The translations under genes and the position numbers were made by a program. This document shows positions 23,926-32,949 of a DNA stretch of 33,488 nt, piece after piece; position 1 is the first letter of the stretch; every line of letters starts with the position of its first letter. The notes under the pieces were generated by a model. It ran no database searches. It had not been told where the DNA came from and saw only the letters and a program-made list of their open reading frames with translations. The stretch comes from an uncultured Ruminococcus sp. (GTDB taxonomy: Bacteria; Bacillota; Clostridia; Oscillospirales; CAG-272): contig CADBSB010000146.1 of NCBI GenBank assembly GCA_902797235.1, positions 1 to 33,488 on the forward strand, read 5' to 3'.

Positions 23926-26058
23926 ATGGATTTGATTTGGTTTGCGCCTGTCGGCGCGCTCCTGGCGCTTTTATTCGCGGGCTACAACGCCTTAAAGGTA
24001 AAACGCGCCGATGAAGGAAATGAAAAGGTAAGAAAACTGTCCGGCATAATAAAGCAGGGCGCCAACGCTTACTTAAAGCGTCAGTATAAGACGGTCGCCA
24101 TATTCTTCGGCGCAGTCTTTGCGATACTTCTCATACTGTCGTTCATCAAGCCTGCCGGCAGAACGGAGGGACTTATAAACGGCTTTACACCGTTCGCGTT
24201 CTTAACCGGCGGCATCTTCTCCGGCTTATCCGGATTTCTGGGAATGAAGATAGCCACGTCCGCAAACGGCAGAACGGCGACGGCGGCGGAAAAGAGCCTC
24301 AACAGCGGTCTTCGCGTAGCGTTTTCCGCGGGCTCGGTCATGGGCTTCGTGGTCGTAGGCCTCGGCCTGCTCGACACGTCGTTGTGGTTCATATTACTTA
24401 AATATGCGTTCAAGCTCGATCCGGCGCAGTTATCGTCCGCTATGATAACGTTCGGCATCGGCGCCTCGACGATGGCGCTGTTCGCGCGCGTGGGCGGCGG
24501 CATATTCACCAAAGCCGCGGACGTCGGCGCCGACCTCGTCGGCAAGGTCGAAGTCGGCATACCCGAGGACGACCCGAGAAACCCCGCGACGATAGCCGAT
24601 AACGTCGGCGACAACGTGGGCGATGTAGCCGGCATGGGCGCCGATCTGTACGAATCGTACGTAGGCTCGATAATTTCCGCCATGGCGCTCGCGTTCGGCG
24701 CGTTCGGCAACCCCGGCGAATCAGACGGCAATTCGCTTTTCGGCAAGATGATGATACCGCTTATTTTAGCGGTAGTCGGCGTCGTTTGCTCCGTCGTGGG
24801 TACGTTCTTCGTACGCTGCGGCACGAGCACGGATCAGAAAAAGCTGCTCGGCTCTCTGCGCCGCGGCACGTATATAGCCGCCGCTCTGTTTGCGGCTTGC
24901 GCGTTCCCCGTTGTATACTTTATACTCGGTAAAGAAAACCTCGGTATTTACGGCGCGGTCCTGTCCGGCCTTGCCGCGGGCGTCCTTATAGGATATTTCA
25001 CGGAGTATTTCACCTCCGATACTTATAAACCGACGAAAAAGCTGTCCGAATCATCGAAAACCGGTCCGGCGACCATAATCATAAGCGGTCTTTCGCTCGG
25101 TATGAAGAGCGTTATCGCCCCGGTCGTCATAATCGCCGTTTCGATAATCGCTTCATTCGCGCTTTCCGGCGGTAACTTCACGATAGACGGCATGAACAAA
25201 GGTCTGTTCGGTATAGCTATATCCGCGGTCGGTATGCTTTCCACGCTCGGCATCACGCTTGCGACCGACGCTTACGGACCCGTCGCCGATAACGCGGGCG
25301 GTATCGCTCAGATGGCGGGCATGGACGAGGAGGTCAGAAAGAGGACCGACGCACTCGATTCGCTCGGCAACACAACCGCTGCCACGGGCAAAGGCTTTGC
25401 GATAGGCTCCGCGGCGCTCACGTCGTTATCGCTTATCGTCGCCTTCACGCAGAGAATAAATATGTTCGGCGATTTCAATTTCAGAATTGAAATAACAAAC
25501 CCCGTGACGCTCGTAGGTATAGTGCTGGGCGCGATGCTCCCGTTCGTTTTCGCGGCGATGACGATAGACTCCGTCGGCGTAGCGGCGCAGAGCATAATAG
25601 AAGAGGTGCACAGACAGTTTACGACCGTAAAAGGTCTGCTTGACGGCACGGGAACACCGGATTACGCGAAGTGCGTCGATATATGCACGAAGCGTTCGTT
25701 AAAGCAGATGATATTGCCGTCCGTTTTCGCCGTCGTAGCGCCCATACTCATAGGCCTTATACTCGGTCCGGACGGAGTTACCGGTATGCTCTGCGGTGCG
25801 ACGATCACCGGCTTCATGCTGGCGGTCTTCATGTCGAACGCGGGCGGCGCGTGGGATAACGCGAAGAAGTATATTGAATCGGGCAACCACGGCGGCAAGG
25901 GCAGCAGCGCCCACAAGGCCGGCGTCGTAGGCGACACGGTAGGCGATCCTTTGAAGGACACGAGCGGCCCCGCGATAAACATACTTATAAAACTCTTATC
26001 CATCATTTCGATAGTTTTCGCTTACATCATAATGAACTACCACATACTGCACCTGTGA
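23926..26058 (+). CDS. hppA: Membrane-bound ion-pumping pyrophosphatase, potassium-dependent type
   Basis: The 710-residue polytopic membrane protein (about 16 helices) couples pyrophosphate hydrolysis to sodium or proton export. The pyrophosphate-binding signature [20 protein letters not shown] lies at about 220-239, with further acidic sites in [12 protein letters not shown] and the C-terminal [14 protein letters not shown]. At the potassium-dependence position the sequence reads [10 protein letters not shown] (481-490), with Ala485 and Gly488 where potassium-independent enzymes carry Lys and Thr. Potassium dependence is therefore predicted, and many such enzymes pump sodium; the ion itself cannot be fixed by eye. 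The ATG has CGGAGGAAA 8 bp upstream. It sits 30 bp after yebC and 1 bp before murQ. Confidence 0.96.
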   Translation: MDLIWFAPVGALLALLFAGYNALKVKRADEGNEKVRKLSGIIKQGANAYLKRQYKTVAIFFGAVFAILLILSFIKPAGRTEGLINGFTPFAFLTGGIFSGLSGFLGMKIATSANGRTATAAEKSLNSGLRVAFSAGSVMGFVVVGLGLLDTSLWFILLKYAFKLDPAQLSSAMITFGIGASTMALFARVGGGIFTKAADVGADLVGKVEVGIPEDDPRNPATIADNVGDNVGDVAGMGADLYESYVGSIISAMALAFGAFGNPGESDGNSLFGKMMIPLILAVVGVVCSVVGTFFVRCGTSTDQKKLLGSLRRGTYIAAALFAACAFPVVYFILGKENLGIYGAVLSGLAAGVLIGYFTEYFTSDTYKPTKKLSESSKTGPATIIISGLSLGMKSVIAPVVIIAVSIIASFALSGGNFTIDGMNKGLFGIAISAVGMLSTLGITLATDAYGPVADNAGGIAQMAGMDEEVRKRTDALDSLGNTTAATGKGFAIGSAALTSLSLIVAFTQRINMFGDFNFRIEITNPVTLVGIVLGAMLPFVFAAMTIDSVGVAAQSIIEEVHRQFTTVKGLLDGTGTPDYAKCVDICTKRSLKQMILPSVFAVVAPILIGLILGPDGVTGMLCGATITGFMLAVFMSNAGGAWDNAKKYIESGNHGGKGSSAHKAGVVGDTVGDPLKDTSGPAINILIKLLSIISIVFAYIIMNYHILHL

Positions 26059-26059
26059 T

Positions 26060-26884
26060 ATGATAAAAACAGATAAGATAAACACGGAGAAAAGAAATCC
26101 GAACACAAAAAACATAGATAAGCTCGATACGCTCGGCATGGTCACTCTCATGCACAAGGAGAGCCGCCGCGCGTACGACGCGATAGACGATATTTTGCCC
26201 GAGGTGGCGAAAGCCGTTGACAAGATAGCCGACGGCTTTGAACACGGCGGACACCTCTACTATATCGGCGCGGGGACGAGCGGCAGGCTCGGCGTGCTTG
26301 ACGCGAGCGAATGCCCTCCCACGTTCGGTGTCGACGATACGCTCGTCGTCGGCATAATCGCCGGCGGCGATAAAGCGCTCCGCAAAAGCTCGGAGGGCGC
26401 GGAGGACAGCTACGAGACCGGATATAACGAGATAAAGGGCAGGAGCTTGACGGAGCACGACGTGCTCGTCGGCATAGCCGCGTCCGGCAGAACGCCGTAC
26501 GTTTTAGGCGCGATGGCAGCCGCAAAGGAGGCGGGCGCCACGGTCTGCTCGATCTCCTCGACACCCGGCTCGCCCGTCGATCAGGCGGCGGACATAAAAA
26601 TGTCGCCCGATACGGGGCCCGAGGTGATAACCGGCTCCACAAGGCTCAAAAGCGGCACGGCGCAGAAGTTGATTTTAAATATGCTCTCCACCTGCGCGAT
26701 GATAAAGACGGGCAGAGTGTACGAAAATCTCATGATCTGCGTAAGGCCGACAAACGACAAGTTAAAGGCAAGATGCGCGAACATAACCGCGGAAATACTT
26801 GAAATAGAACCGGACGAGGCGTATAAGCTCCTGTCCGAGCACGATTTCGATATCAAAGAAGTAATAAAAACATTTAAGAAATAA
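26060..26884 (+). CDS. murQ: N-acetylmuramic acid 6-phosphate etherase
   Basis: The enzyme removes lactate from MurNAc-6-phosphate to give GlcNAc-6-phosphate in peptidoglycan recycling. The 274-residue product has the SIS-fold segment IGAGTSGRLGVLDASECPPTFG, with catalytic Glu84 in SECPP and the second acidic residue Glu112 in SSEGAED. GIAASGRTPYVLGA and the GSTRLKSGTAQKLILNMLST signature are also present. It is slightly shorter than the E. coli enzyme (298), losing C-terminal residues only. The ATG begins 1 bp after the hppA stop and has no good ribosome site, so it probably depends on coupling with hppA. No MurNAc transporter or NagZ gene is near. Confidence 0.95.
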   Translation: MIKTDKINTEKRNPNTKNIDKLDTLGMVTLMHKESRRAYDAIDDILPEVAKAVDKIADGFEHGGHLYYIGAGTSGRLGVLDASECPPTFGVDDTLVVGIIAGGDKALRKSSEGAEDSYETGYNEIKGRSLTEHDVLVGIAASGRTPYVLGAMAAAKEAGATVCSISSTPGSPVDQAADIKMSPDTGPEVITGSTRLKSGTAQKLILNMLSTCAMIKTGRVYENLMICVRPTNDKLKARCANITAEILEIEPDEAYKLLSEHDFDIKEVIKTFKK

Positions 26885-26901
26885 TTCAGTTCTCCTAACA
26901 G

Positions 26902-26947
26902 CCTCCCTCTCAGAGGGAGGTGTCACGCGGAGCGTGACGGAAGGAGT
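26902..26947 (+). repeat. Two-hairpin intergenic repeat element, copy B
   Basis: CCTCCCTCT-C-AGAGGGAGG (26902-26920) and GTCACGC-GGA-GCGTGAC (26922-26938) are perfect stems joined by a single T and followed by GGAAGGAG. The order and trailing GGA(T/A)G match copy A (minus strand, 22-57), while the arms differ. No T run follows, so it is not a standard terminator. Confidence 0.7.
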
Positions 26948-26994
26948 TTAACGCCTTAGCTTCTTTATTTTTTTTAAAAAAGGTGGTGATACGT

Positions 26995-28653
26995 ATGGCA
27001 AACAAAACCGAAAAAGATATGTTTGATGAATTTGATTTTATGTATCGCCACAAGAATATAGTTAAGGAGCAGGAGCGGATAAAAGCGGAAGAAGAGGCAG
27101 AAAAAGCCGCCCTGGAGGCAAAGGAAAAAGCCGAAAAGGCGGCTTTGCTTTTGAAAGAAGAGCAAAAGCCTAATAAAAAGGATATAAAAAAGCCGGAAAA
27201 AAAGAAAAAACCGGCGAAAAAACCGCCCGAAAAGGTAAAAAAAGAAGAAAAACCGAAGGAAAGCACGGATAAAAAAGTCCACCCCGCATACGCCAAGCCG
27301 TATAAGAACGACAGGCCGTCGGACAGAAAAAGGACAGACACAAAAAAGCGCGCGGAGCTTGAAAAAAAGTACAAAAGAGAAGAAAAGCAAAACAAAAAAG
27401 CAAAGAGAAAGCAGGAAAAGGCGGAGAGGACCGCGGCGATTAAGGCGGCGCTGACGCGCTTTTCCGTCTACGCTCTCATATCGTTCGGCGCGGCGGCTGT
27501 TATATTCGGCATAAGCTTCGGCGTAACGCGTTTTCTGCTCGGTTTCAGGCGCGGCGTCGATCATAAAAGCATATCGTATCAGGTCGGGCTCGTTTCCGAT
27601 ACCGTGCGCGTACCGTATAACGATCTTATACGCGACGGCGTGCTTTATGTCTGCGGAAACGACATAGTGAATCTCTGCGGCTTCACGGTCACGGGCTCCG
27701 ATAACGAGATAAAATACATATCGCCGGACGATGGAAACGACACGGTGATGTTCTACAAGGGAACGAATATCGCCGTGGTGAACAATAACGAGATAAGGCT
27801 TGAAGCGGACACGTACGAGATAGATAAAAAGCTTTATATTCCCGTAAGCTTCTTCACTTCGTACTCCACCGGGCTCGTGTTCGATTACACGCCGGAGACC
27901 GAGGAAAACCGCGCATCGCTCAAAGTTTATAAGAACATATTGAACGAATACGATCACAGAGTTACGGGCAATTCGGCGGTTTACGAGCCGGTCGCGTTCC
28001 GCATAAAGGAATTCAAAACGCTTGAAAGGCTGGATGAAAACTCGCTTAAAGACGAGATAGAGGACGCGACGTATAAGGTGGACGTCACCGCATATTACGA
28101 CGCGATAAACCCGCAGCAGATATTCGGCTACATAAGCGTCATAAACAAGGATCACAGAGCGCTGTCTACAATACAGTACGGCGATCTCACTCAGGTCTGC
28201 ATACAGTCGGAGAGCGTAGAGGAGCCGATAATGCTCCGCAGCATAGCCGCGCGTGCGCTTGAAGCGATGTTCTCGGAAGTCCGCGGCGTTGAGGGCTACG
28301 AGCGCTTCAACGTTTACAGCGGATACCATACGTACGAGGATTCGGCGCTGACAGATCCGTCGCTTGACGAAAGTCTTCTCGGTCTTTCGGTCGAGGTGTA
28401 TTTCAACCCGAAGGAGGATTTCGGGGGTACAAATACGTATAAATGGTTTGTAAACAACGCCTATAAGTACGGTTTTATCATCCGTTATCCGAAGGATAAA
28501 ACGGAGGTTACCGGCGTCGGCTTCCGTCCGTGGGTGCTCCGCTACGTCGGCAGATACGCCGCGACAAAAATGCGGAACGAAAACCTCTGCCTTGAAGAAT
28601 TTATAGAAAAATACAATCTTGAACGCGTGCTTGAAATCAAAAAAACGTCGTAA
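26995..28653 (+). CDS. Membrane-anchored VanY/M15B-like protein lacking catalytic residues
   Basis: The 552-residue product (ATG 26995, AAGGTGG upstream) has a Lys/Glu-rich, coiled-coil-prone cytoplasmic part (about 20-145), one transmembrane helix (about 154-178) and an extracytoplasmic region. Residues about 190-300 form a beta-rich domain resembling copper-amine-oxidase-N-like or stalk domains. Residues about 415-545 match the D-alanyl-D-alanine carboxypeptidase VanY core: SGYHTYED, TYKWFVNNAYKYGFIIRYPK, PWVLRYVGRYAATKM. The catalytic residues are replaced. The SxHxxGxAxD zinc motif reads D458-E-S460-L-L-G-L-S-V-E467, the ExxH motif reads R511-P-W-V514 and the SGYR arginine is His445. I infer a pseudo-peptidase that may bind or scaffold peptidoglycan. 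It precedes the GH13 lipoprotein by 8 bp. Confidence 0.85.
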   Translation: MANKTEKDMFDEFDFMYRHKNIVKEQERIKAEEEAEKAALEAKEKAEKAALLLKEEQKPNKKDIKKPEKKKKPAKKPPEKVKKEEKPKESTDKKVHPAYAKPYKNDRPSDRKRTDTKKRAELEKKYKREEKQNKKAKRKQEKAERTAAIKAALTRFSVYALISFGAAAVIFGISFGVTRFLLGFRRGVDHKSISYQVGLVSDTVRVPYNDLIRDGVLYVCGNDIVNLCGFTVTGSDNEIKYISPDDGNDTVMFYKGTNIAVVNNNEIRLEADTYEIDKKLYIPVSFFTSYSTGLVFDYTPETEENRASLKVYKNILNEYDHRVTGNSAVYEPVAFRIKEFKTLERLDENSLKDEIEDATYKVDVTAYYDAINPQQIFGYISVINKDHRALSTIQYGDLTQVCIQSESVEEPIMLRSIAARALEAMFSEVRGVEGYERFNVYSGYHTYEDSALTDPSLDESLLGLSVEVYFNPKEDFGGTNTYKWFVNNAYKYGFIIRYPKDKTEVTGVGFRPWVLRYVGRYAATKMRNENLCLEEFIEKYNLERVLEIKKTS

Positions 28654-28661
28654 GGTGTGAT

Positions 28662-30626
28662 ATGAAAACTGTAATGATAGTTGCCCTTATTTTATCCGTC
28701 CTGTTCGTTTTACCCGTAACGCTCGTATCGTGCGCCGGAAATACGGCGGTCACGGACACGGAAAGCGCAAAAGAAACGGAGCCGGAAACCGAAACCGAAA
28801 CGGAAACGGAGCCGGTACAAACGGAGAAAAAAATGGTTTTGATAAACGATTCGGCGCCCGAGTTTTACATAGTCCAGACCGAATCCGGCTTCTGCACCGG
28901 AAAGGTCAACAGATTTGTTGACGCGATAAGCGCACGGTACGGCTGCCGGGTACCTGACGCGGCAAAATACGCCGTCACTTTTTCAAAGGACGAAAGCATA
29001 AACGGCTGGAAAATCGAGGCGAATGAGGACGGTATAAGAATATCCGCGAAAACGAGCGGATATATCGGCTGCGCCGTGGATGAATTTCTGCGCCGCTTCA
29101 CATACGGCGGCGATATGACGCTCGCCGTGCCAGAAGATCTGTCCGTAAGCTACGATTACGATAAGGACAAAATAGATAATTCAAGCCTTTTGTCGTACAT
29201 ACCGTCGGACAAGGTAAAACTGCTCGATACCACGGGCGACGGCAAGATAATGTCGCCCGAATGGATAGAAAGCCTCGTTATAGTCGAGCTGCGCATAGTC
29301 ACCGCGTCGATAGGCGGTCAGCTTAAAGACTCTTACGATCTGCTCGACTTTTACGCCGAAACGGGCGTCAACTGCCTGTGGCTCACGCCTATATACGAGT
29401 ACGGCCCCGGCGGAAACGGCTACGGCAACGTCGGCGCCCATAAGATAGGCGAAAACCTCACCGGCACGTCCGATCAAGACGAGGGCTGGGAGGAGATGCG
29501 CAAATTTGTCGAGTACGCGCATAATAAAGGAATATATATATTATTTGACGTCATAACGTGGGGCGTTATGAAGGGCACGGAGCTTACGAAAGAGCACCCC
29601 GACTGGTTCTCCGGCGAGGCGTGGGGCAACGCGGCGTTCAACTGGAAAAATGAGGAGCTGAAAGAGTGGTTCATCAGTACCTGCGTTGAAAACATAGAAA
29701 AAACCGGCGCGGACGGCTTCCGCTGCGACTGCGAGCCGAATTACACGGGCTACGCCGTTTACGGAGAGATAAGACAGCGCCTTGCGGACAAGGGCAAATA
29801 TATAATCATCATTTCCGAGGACGGCTCAAAAAGAAACAAAACGTACGATTTTGAGCAGGACGGCGTGCTCTGGTATTCAAAGCGCGACAGAGGCGGTGTT
29901 TACGCAAATCCGACAATATGGTTCGTCGACGGCGGACTTGATATTATAGACGCGGTCAAAAACGGCACGGGTCTCGGCAGCGCGGAGCTTCAAAGCAACT
30001 CAAAACGCGCGGGCAAGGCGAAGTATTATACGAACTGTATCACAAATCACGACTATCAGAAGCGAATAGTGCTCGGCAACAGACTGAACATCGGCTACGC
30101 CGCGATAACCGCGCCGTTCATCCCCTTGTGGTATATGGGCGACGAGTTCAACTGCGGCTGGACGCCCGCCGTCCAGTATGATATAACGGTCAATTACGCG
30201 GACGTTGATAAACCCGAAAACCGCTTGTTTTACGAGGACGTGAAGCGCATGATCGCCGTGCGCCGCACGTATCCCGAGATTTTTGAATACTGGGCGGACG
30301 ACCACAGAAACGCAAATATCTGCGAGGTAAAGCTGAAAGAAAGCAAAGGTTTGACCGCCTACGCGAGATACGCAAAAAATAAAGCCGTGCTTATTTTGCC
30401 GAATAACGACGAAAGAAAATCGCCGTATATAACGGCGGAGGTCCCGATCGAGGACTGCGGCATATACGGTCGCGATATCTACTACCGCGTCACCGACCTC
30501 TGGAGCGGAGAAGTCCTGTACGAGGCTGACGCGGAGCATATAAAAGAGCTTACCGTCTACGTCCCGTATCAGAATTTCGGTATGATTTTGATAGAGGGTA
30601 TAGAATACGAAAAACCCGAAAGTTAA
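28662..30626 (+). CDS. GH13 alpha-amylase family lipoprotein
   Basis: The 654-residue product has a lipoprotein signal (VTLVSC lipobox) and a (Thr-Glu)n linker (about 32-55), then an N-terminal domain (about 58-165), and from about 200 a GH13 barrel. The triad is visible: nucleophile Asp356 in GADGFRCDCEP, acid/base Glu386 in IIIISEDG and Asp464 in ITNHDYQ. Conserved region I is degenerate (ILFDVITWG, no Asn-His), so the substrate may not be ordinary starch. INCLWLTPIYEYGPGGNGYG is the usual start of the barrel. The C-terminal beta domain ends in YQNFGMILIEG. It should act on alpha-glucans or related sugars at the cell surface. The ATG has AAGGTGTG upstream, 8 bp after the pseudo-VanY gene, and the stop lies inside the loop of its own terminator. 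Confidence 0.9.
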   Translation: MKTVMIVALILSVLFVLPVTLVSCAGNTAVTDTESAKETEPETETETETEPVQTEKKMVLINDSAPEFYIVQTESGFCTGKVNRFVDAISARYGCRVPDAAKYAVTFSKDESINGWKIEANEDGIRISAKTSGYIGCAVDEFLRRFTYGGDMTLAVPEDLSVSYDYDKDKIDNSSLLSYIPSDKVKLLDTTGDGKIMSPEWIESLVIVELRIVTASIGGQLKDSYDLLDFYAETGVNCLWLTPIYEYGPGGNGYGNVGAHKIGENLTGTSDQDEGWEEMRKFVEYAHNKGIYILFDVITWGVMKGTELTKEHPDWFSGEAWGNAAFNWKNEELKEWFISTCVENIEKTGADGFRCDCEPNYTGYAVYGEIRQRLADKGKYIIIISEDGSKRNKTYDFEQDGVLWYSKRDRGGVYANPTIWFVDGGLDIIDAVKNGTGLGSAELQSNSKRAGKAKYYTNCITNHDYQKRIVLGNRLNIGYAAITAPFIPLWYMGDEFNCGWTPAVQYDITVNYADVDKPENRLFYEDVKRMIAVRRTYPEIFEYWADDHRNANICEVKLKESKGLTAYARYAKNKAVLILPNNDERKSPYITAEVPIEDCGIYGRDIYYRVTDLWSGEVLYEADAEHIKELTVYVPYQNFGMILIEGIEYEKPES

Positions 30627-30645
30627 GCGCTTTCGGGTTTTTTTT
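30611..30645 (+). terminator. Intrinsic terminator containing the GH13 stop codon
   Basis: AAAACCCGAAAG (30611-30622) pairs with CTTTCGGGTTTT (30630-30641), followed by more T. The TAA at 30624-30626 is in the loop. Confidence 0.92.
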
Positions 30646-30678
30646 AAAAAAATCGGTATCGGCGTTGCCGACGAATTT

Positions 30679-30840
30679 GGGGGTTCCCACCCGTGAACCC
30701 CCACCGCTCGACGCGGCGGGGAACCCCGGGCCACCCCTCAACACCCCCAAACCCCCTGTCCCCCTCCGGAACCCCCACGTGACCGTGTCACGCGGGGAAC
30801 CCTCCGGCCCCTCCGCTCAAATCAAAGATTTGAGGGGGCA
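30679..30840. repeat. GC-rich palindromic repeat island
   Basis: The 314-bp gap before the sigma gene holds no ORF of note but a chain of palindromes. GGGGGTTC / GAACCCCC lies at 30679-30702. GGAACCCC-type elements lie at 30695-30727 and 30768-30802 (copies 2 and 3 of the 21121 element, the last with arm CGTGAC-CGT-GTCACG). CTCAAATC-AAA-GATTTGAG lies near 30814-30833. The stretch between 30728 and 30767 is C-rich. From 30841 to 30940 it is AT-rich and presumably carries the sigma gene promoter, which I could not assign. Confidence 0.7.
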
Positions 30841-30940
30841 CGACGGGATCATAATAAAATTATCAAATTTTTCGACAACACGGTTTAAAATCCGTTTGAT
30901 TTTGCGTCTTATTGTATGAAAGCAGAAAAAGGAGGATGTT

Positions 30941-31480
30941 ATGTCGGCTGACGAATACATTATAAAGCTGTTTTTTGACCGCGACCGGCGCGCCATTGAG
31001 GAAGCGGAGAAAAAGTACGGCAAATATCTTTTGACTGTTGCATTCAATATACTGCATAATACTCAGGACGGCGAGGAGTGCGTAAACGACACGTACCTGT
31101 CCGCGTGGAATACCATTCCGCCGGAAAACCCCGCGTCGCTCAAGCGGTATTTATGCAGTATAGTAAGAAATCACGCTATATCAAGATACAGAAGCGAAAA
31201 CGCGCATAAACGCGGAGGTGCGACGCTCAGTATAGAGGAGCTCGACGATTTTTCCGCGCCGGAGGACGATTCCGCAGAAATTAAGCGTGTGCTCGACGAA
31301 TTCTTGAAATCGTCAAGCCCGCGCGATATGACGGTCTTCGTCTACAGGTATTATTATATGTACCCGGTGGATAAGATAGCGGAGCACTACCGCGTGTCCG
31401 TACAGGCGATATATAAGATACTTGACAAAATGAAAAAGAGACTGCGCGAAAGGCTTAAAAAGGAGGGAATAACCGTATGA
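30941..31480 (+). CDS. ECF-type RNA polymerase sigma factor
   Basis: The 179-residue product has the two-domain ECF layout. Region 2 is at about 8-85 (NILHNTQDGEECVNDTYLSAWNTIP, where the Asp/Cys-rich helix is the -10-recognition part) and ends with LCSIVRNHAISRYRS. Region 4 is at about 120-175 (DMTVFVYRYYYMYPVDKIAEHYRVSVQAIYKILDKMKKRLRERL), with the helix-turn-helix at DKIAEHYRVSVQAIY. The ATG has AAAGGAGG 6-7 bp upstream. Its stop overlaps the start of the next gene by 4 bp (ATGA), the usual arrangement of sigma/anti-sigma pairs. The signal it answers to is unknown. Confidence 0.92.
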   Translation: MSADEYIIKLFFDRDRRAIEEAEKKYGKYLLTVAFNILHNTQDGEECVNDTYLSAWNTIPPENPASLKRYLCSIVRNHAISRYRSENAHKRGGATLSIEELDDFSAPEDDSAEIKRVLDEFLKSSSPRDMTVFVYRYYYMYPVDKIAEHYRVSVQAIYKILDKMKKRLRERLKKEGITV

Positions 31481-32937
31481 AAAACGATATTATGTCATAT
31501 TGCGGCGACGAGGTGCTTGATGCCGCGGATAAAAACTGGGACGGCGCAAATAAAAAATCCAAATTCGGACGCTTTGCCGTTGTTGCCGCCGCGGCGCTTG
31601 TAGGCGCGGGACTTATAGCCGCGTTCGCCGTCGCCATGGCGCAAAGAAACGTCGTGACACCGCCGCCCGATACTGCTGACGTTCTGACGACCGTAACGGA
31701 CGCGACCACGGACAGCAGCACGGAAGACGATAATTACGTCAGAACTGACAGCGACTTCGGGCTTATATTCACAAAATCAAAGGGCAGCGAAAGCGTATAC
31801 GTCGTATCCGGTACGGCGGGCGGAGGAGCGGAAGCCGCGCCGCCCAAGGTTGAATTCCGCGTCGAAGGCATTATCGTAAAGGTAAAGCAGAAAAGCGTGC
31901 ACGAGGACGTTTTTACAAGCTTGTCCGGCGGGATGAAATACCGCCTTATGAGCTTTGACGTGCTTGACGTTGTACGCGGCGAGAACGTGCCGGATACGAT
32001 ACTGTATCTCGTACCGGAATTCTATTACGTTGACCTTAGCGGATATGATTTCCTTTATATGTCGCTTATGCAAAGAGGCTTTGAGGGCTTTCTGATGAAG
32101 GACGTGACGACGAACGAGCTGTGCGAGTTTCAGTCACCCGTTTTCACAACCTCGGTGGAAAATCCCGCGCTCGGCGACGTCATAGCGTTTAATAACGGCG
32201 TGTTTGACGAAAGCCTTTGGCAGAACGAAAACTGGTTTTACGGCTATCAGTTCGCACGGTACATGATGGAGGATTATCCCGACGAGCTTGTCGTAAAAAG
32301 AGGCTGTACGGAGCAGTATATGCTTGACAGGATAAAGGAAAAGCTCGGAGAGCTTCAAATTTCCGAAAAAGACGCGCCCGTCGTGTTTTACGCGGCGACC
32401 GCTCCGGAAGAATTAAAGGCGGCGCTTGAATACGTAAACAGCGGCACGTTCAGGTGCGAAATGCACGGAAAACAAGTATGGTATCAAAGGTATATAAACG
32501 GCTGCCCGACAAACGAAAGTTTTTATATCCGGCTCATAGACAACACGGTAAAATACGGAAACGTCACGTTTACCGAAGCGGATATGAACGGACTTTACAA
32601 TCTCGGAGCGGAGGTCGAGCGCTTATCGGCGCAGTATAAGGAAAACGTCCCCAACCCGCCGCATTTCGACCCCGGTGAAAAGGAGCTTTTGTCGCTTAAG
32701 GTCGAGGGGTATTACGACAAGACGGATAAGGGTGTGCTGCAGTTCATAACGACGACGTGGACGTACGTCACGCGGGAAAATAACACGTATTACTACGACC
32801 AGACGTTTACGATTTACGAGAACAAAGAGGCAAGAGAAATAAGCAGAGAAGACCTCTCGAAGCTGACAGGTCACGATATGAGTATAATCGGAGAAAATTA
32901 CAAGTACGGCGAAGGCATTGAAATGCCTTGGTGCTGA
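31477..32937 (+). CDS. Putative membrane anti-sigma factor with large extracytoplasmic domain
   Basis: The 486-residue product has a short cytoplasmic N-terminus of about 28 residues (MKNDIMSYCGDEVLDAADKN), one transmembrane helix (about 32-55), a Thr/Asp-rich linker and an extracytoplasmic region of about 400 residues. I do not recognise the large domain; it has a beta-rich part with VEFRVEGIIVKVKQKS (about 126-240) and a later part with mixed character. The assignment rests on the ATGA overlap with the sigma gene, the topology, and the similar arrangement of ECF-sigma/partner pairs in Clostridia. The cytoplasmic part is short for a classical zinc-binding anti-sigma domain; it has a single Cys. 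It could instead be the output of the sigma factor. A terminator follows. Confidence 0.65.
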   Translation: MKNDIMSYCGDEVLDAADKNWDGANKKSKFGRFAVVAAAALVGAGLIAAFAVAMAQRNVVTPPPDTADVLTTVTDATTDSSTEDDNYVRTDSDFGLIFTKSKGSESVYVVSGTAGGGAEAAPPKVEFRVEGIIVKVKQKSVHEDVFTSLSGGMKYRLMSFDVLDVVRGENVPDTILYLVPEFYYVDLSGYDFLYMSLMQRGFEGFLMKDVTTNELCEFQSPVFTTSVENPALGDVIAFNNGVFDESLWQNENWFYGYQFARYMMEDYPDELVVKRGCTEQYMLDRIKEKLGELQISEKDAPVVFYAATAPEELKAALEYVNSGTFRCEMHGKQVWYQRYINGCPTNESFYIRLIDNTVKYGNVTFTEADMNGLYNLGAEVERLSAQYKENVPNPPHFDPGEKELLSLKVEGYYDKTDKGVLQFITTTWTYVTRENNTYYYDQTFTIYENKEAREISREDLSKLTGHDMSIIGENYKYGEGIEMPWC

Positions 32938-32949
32938 AAAAAGCAAAAT

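Noticed and set aside
24081..24830. A 249-codon minus-strand frame inside hppA
   Set aside because: It mirrors the conserved membrane pyrophosphatase codons; no independent start signal or motif.
26974..28329. A 451-codon open frame on the minus strand opposite the pseudo-VanY gene
   Set aside because: Composition is Arg/Tyr/Phe-rich without domain signatures, and the opposite strand has a ribosome site, a transmembrane helix and a recognisable domain. It is a shadow frame.
30841..30940. Promoter of the ECF sigma gene
   Set aside because: A TTGATT at about 30895 has no -10 box 16-18 bp downstream, and GACAAC/CGTC pieces are too far apart for an ECF promoter, so none was called.
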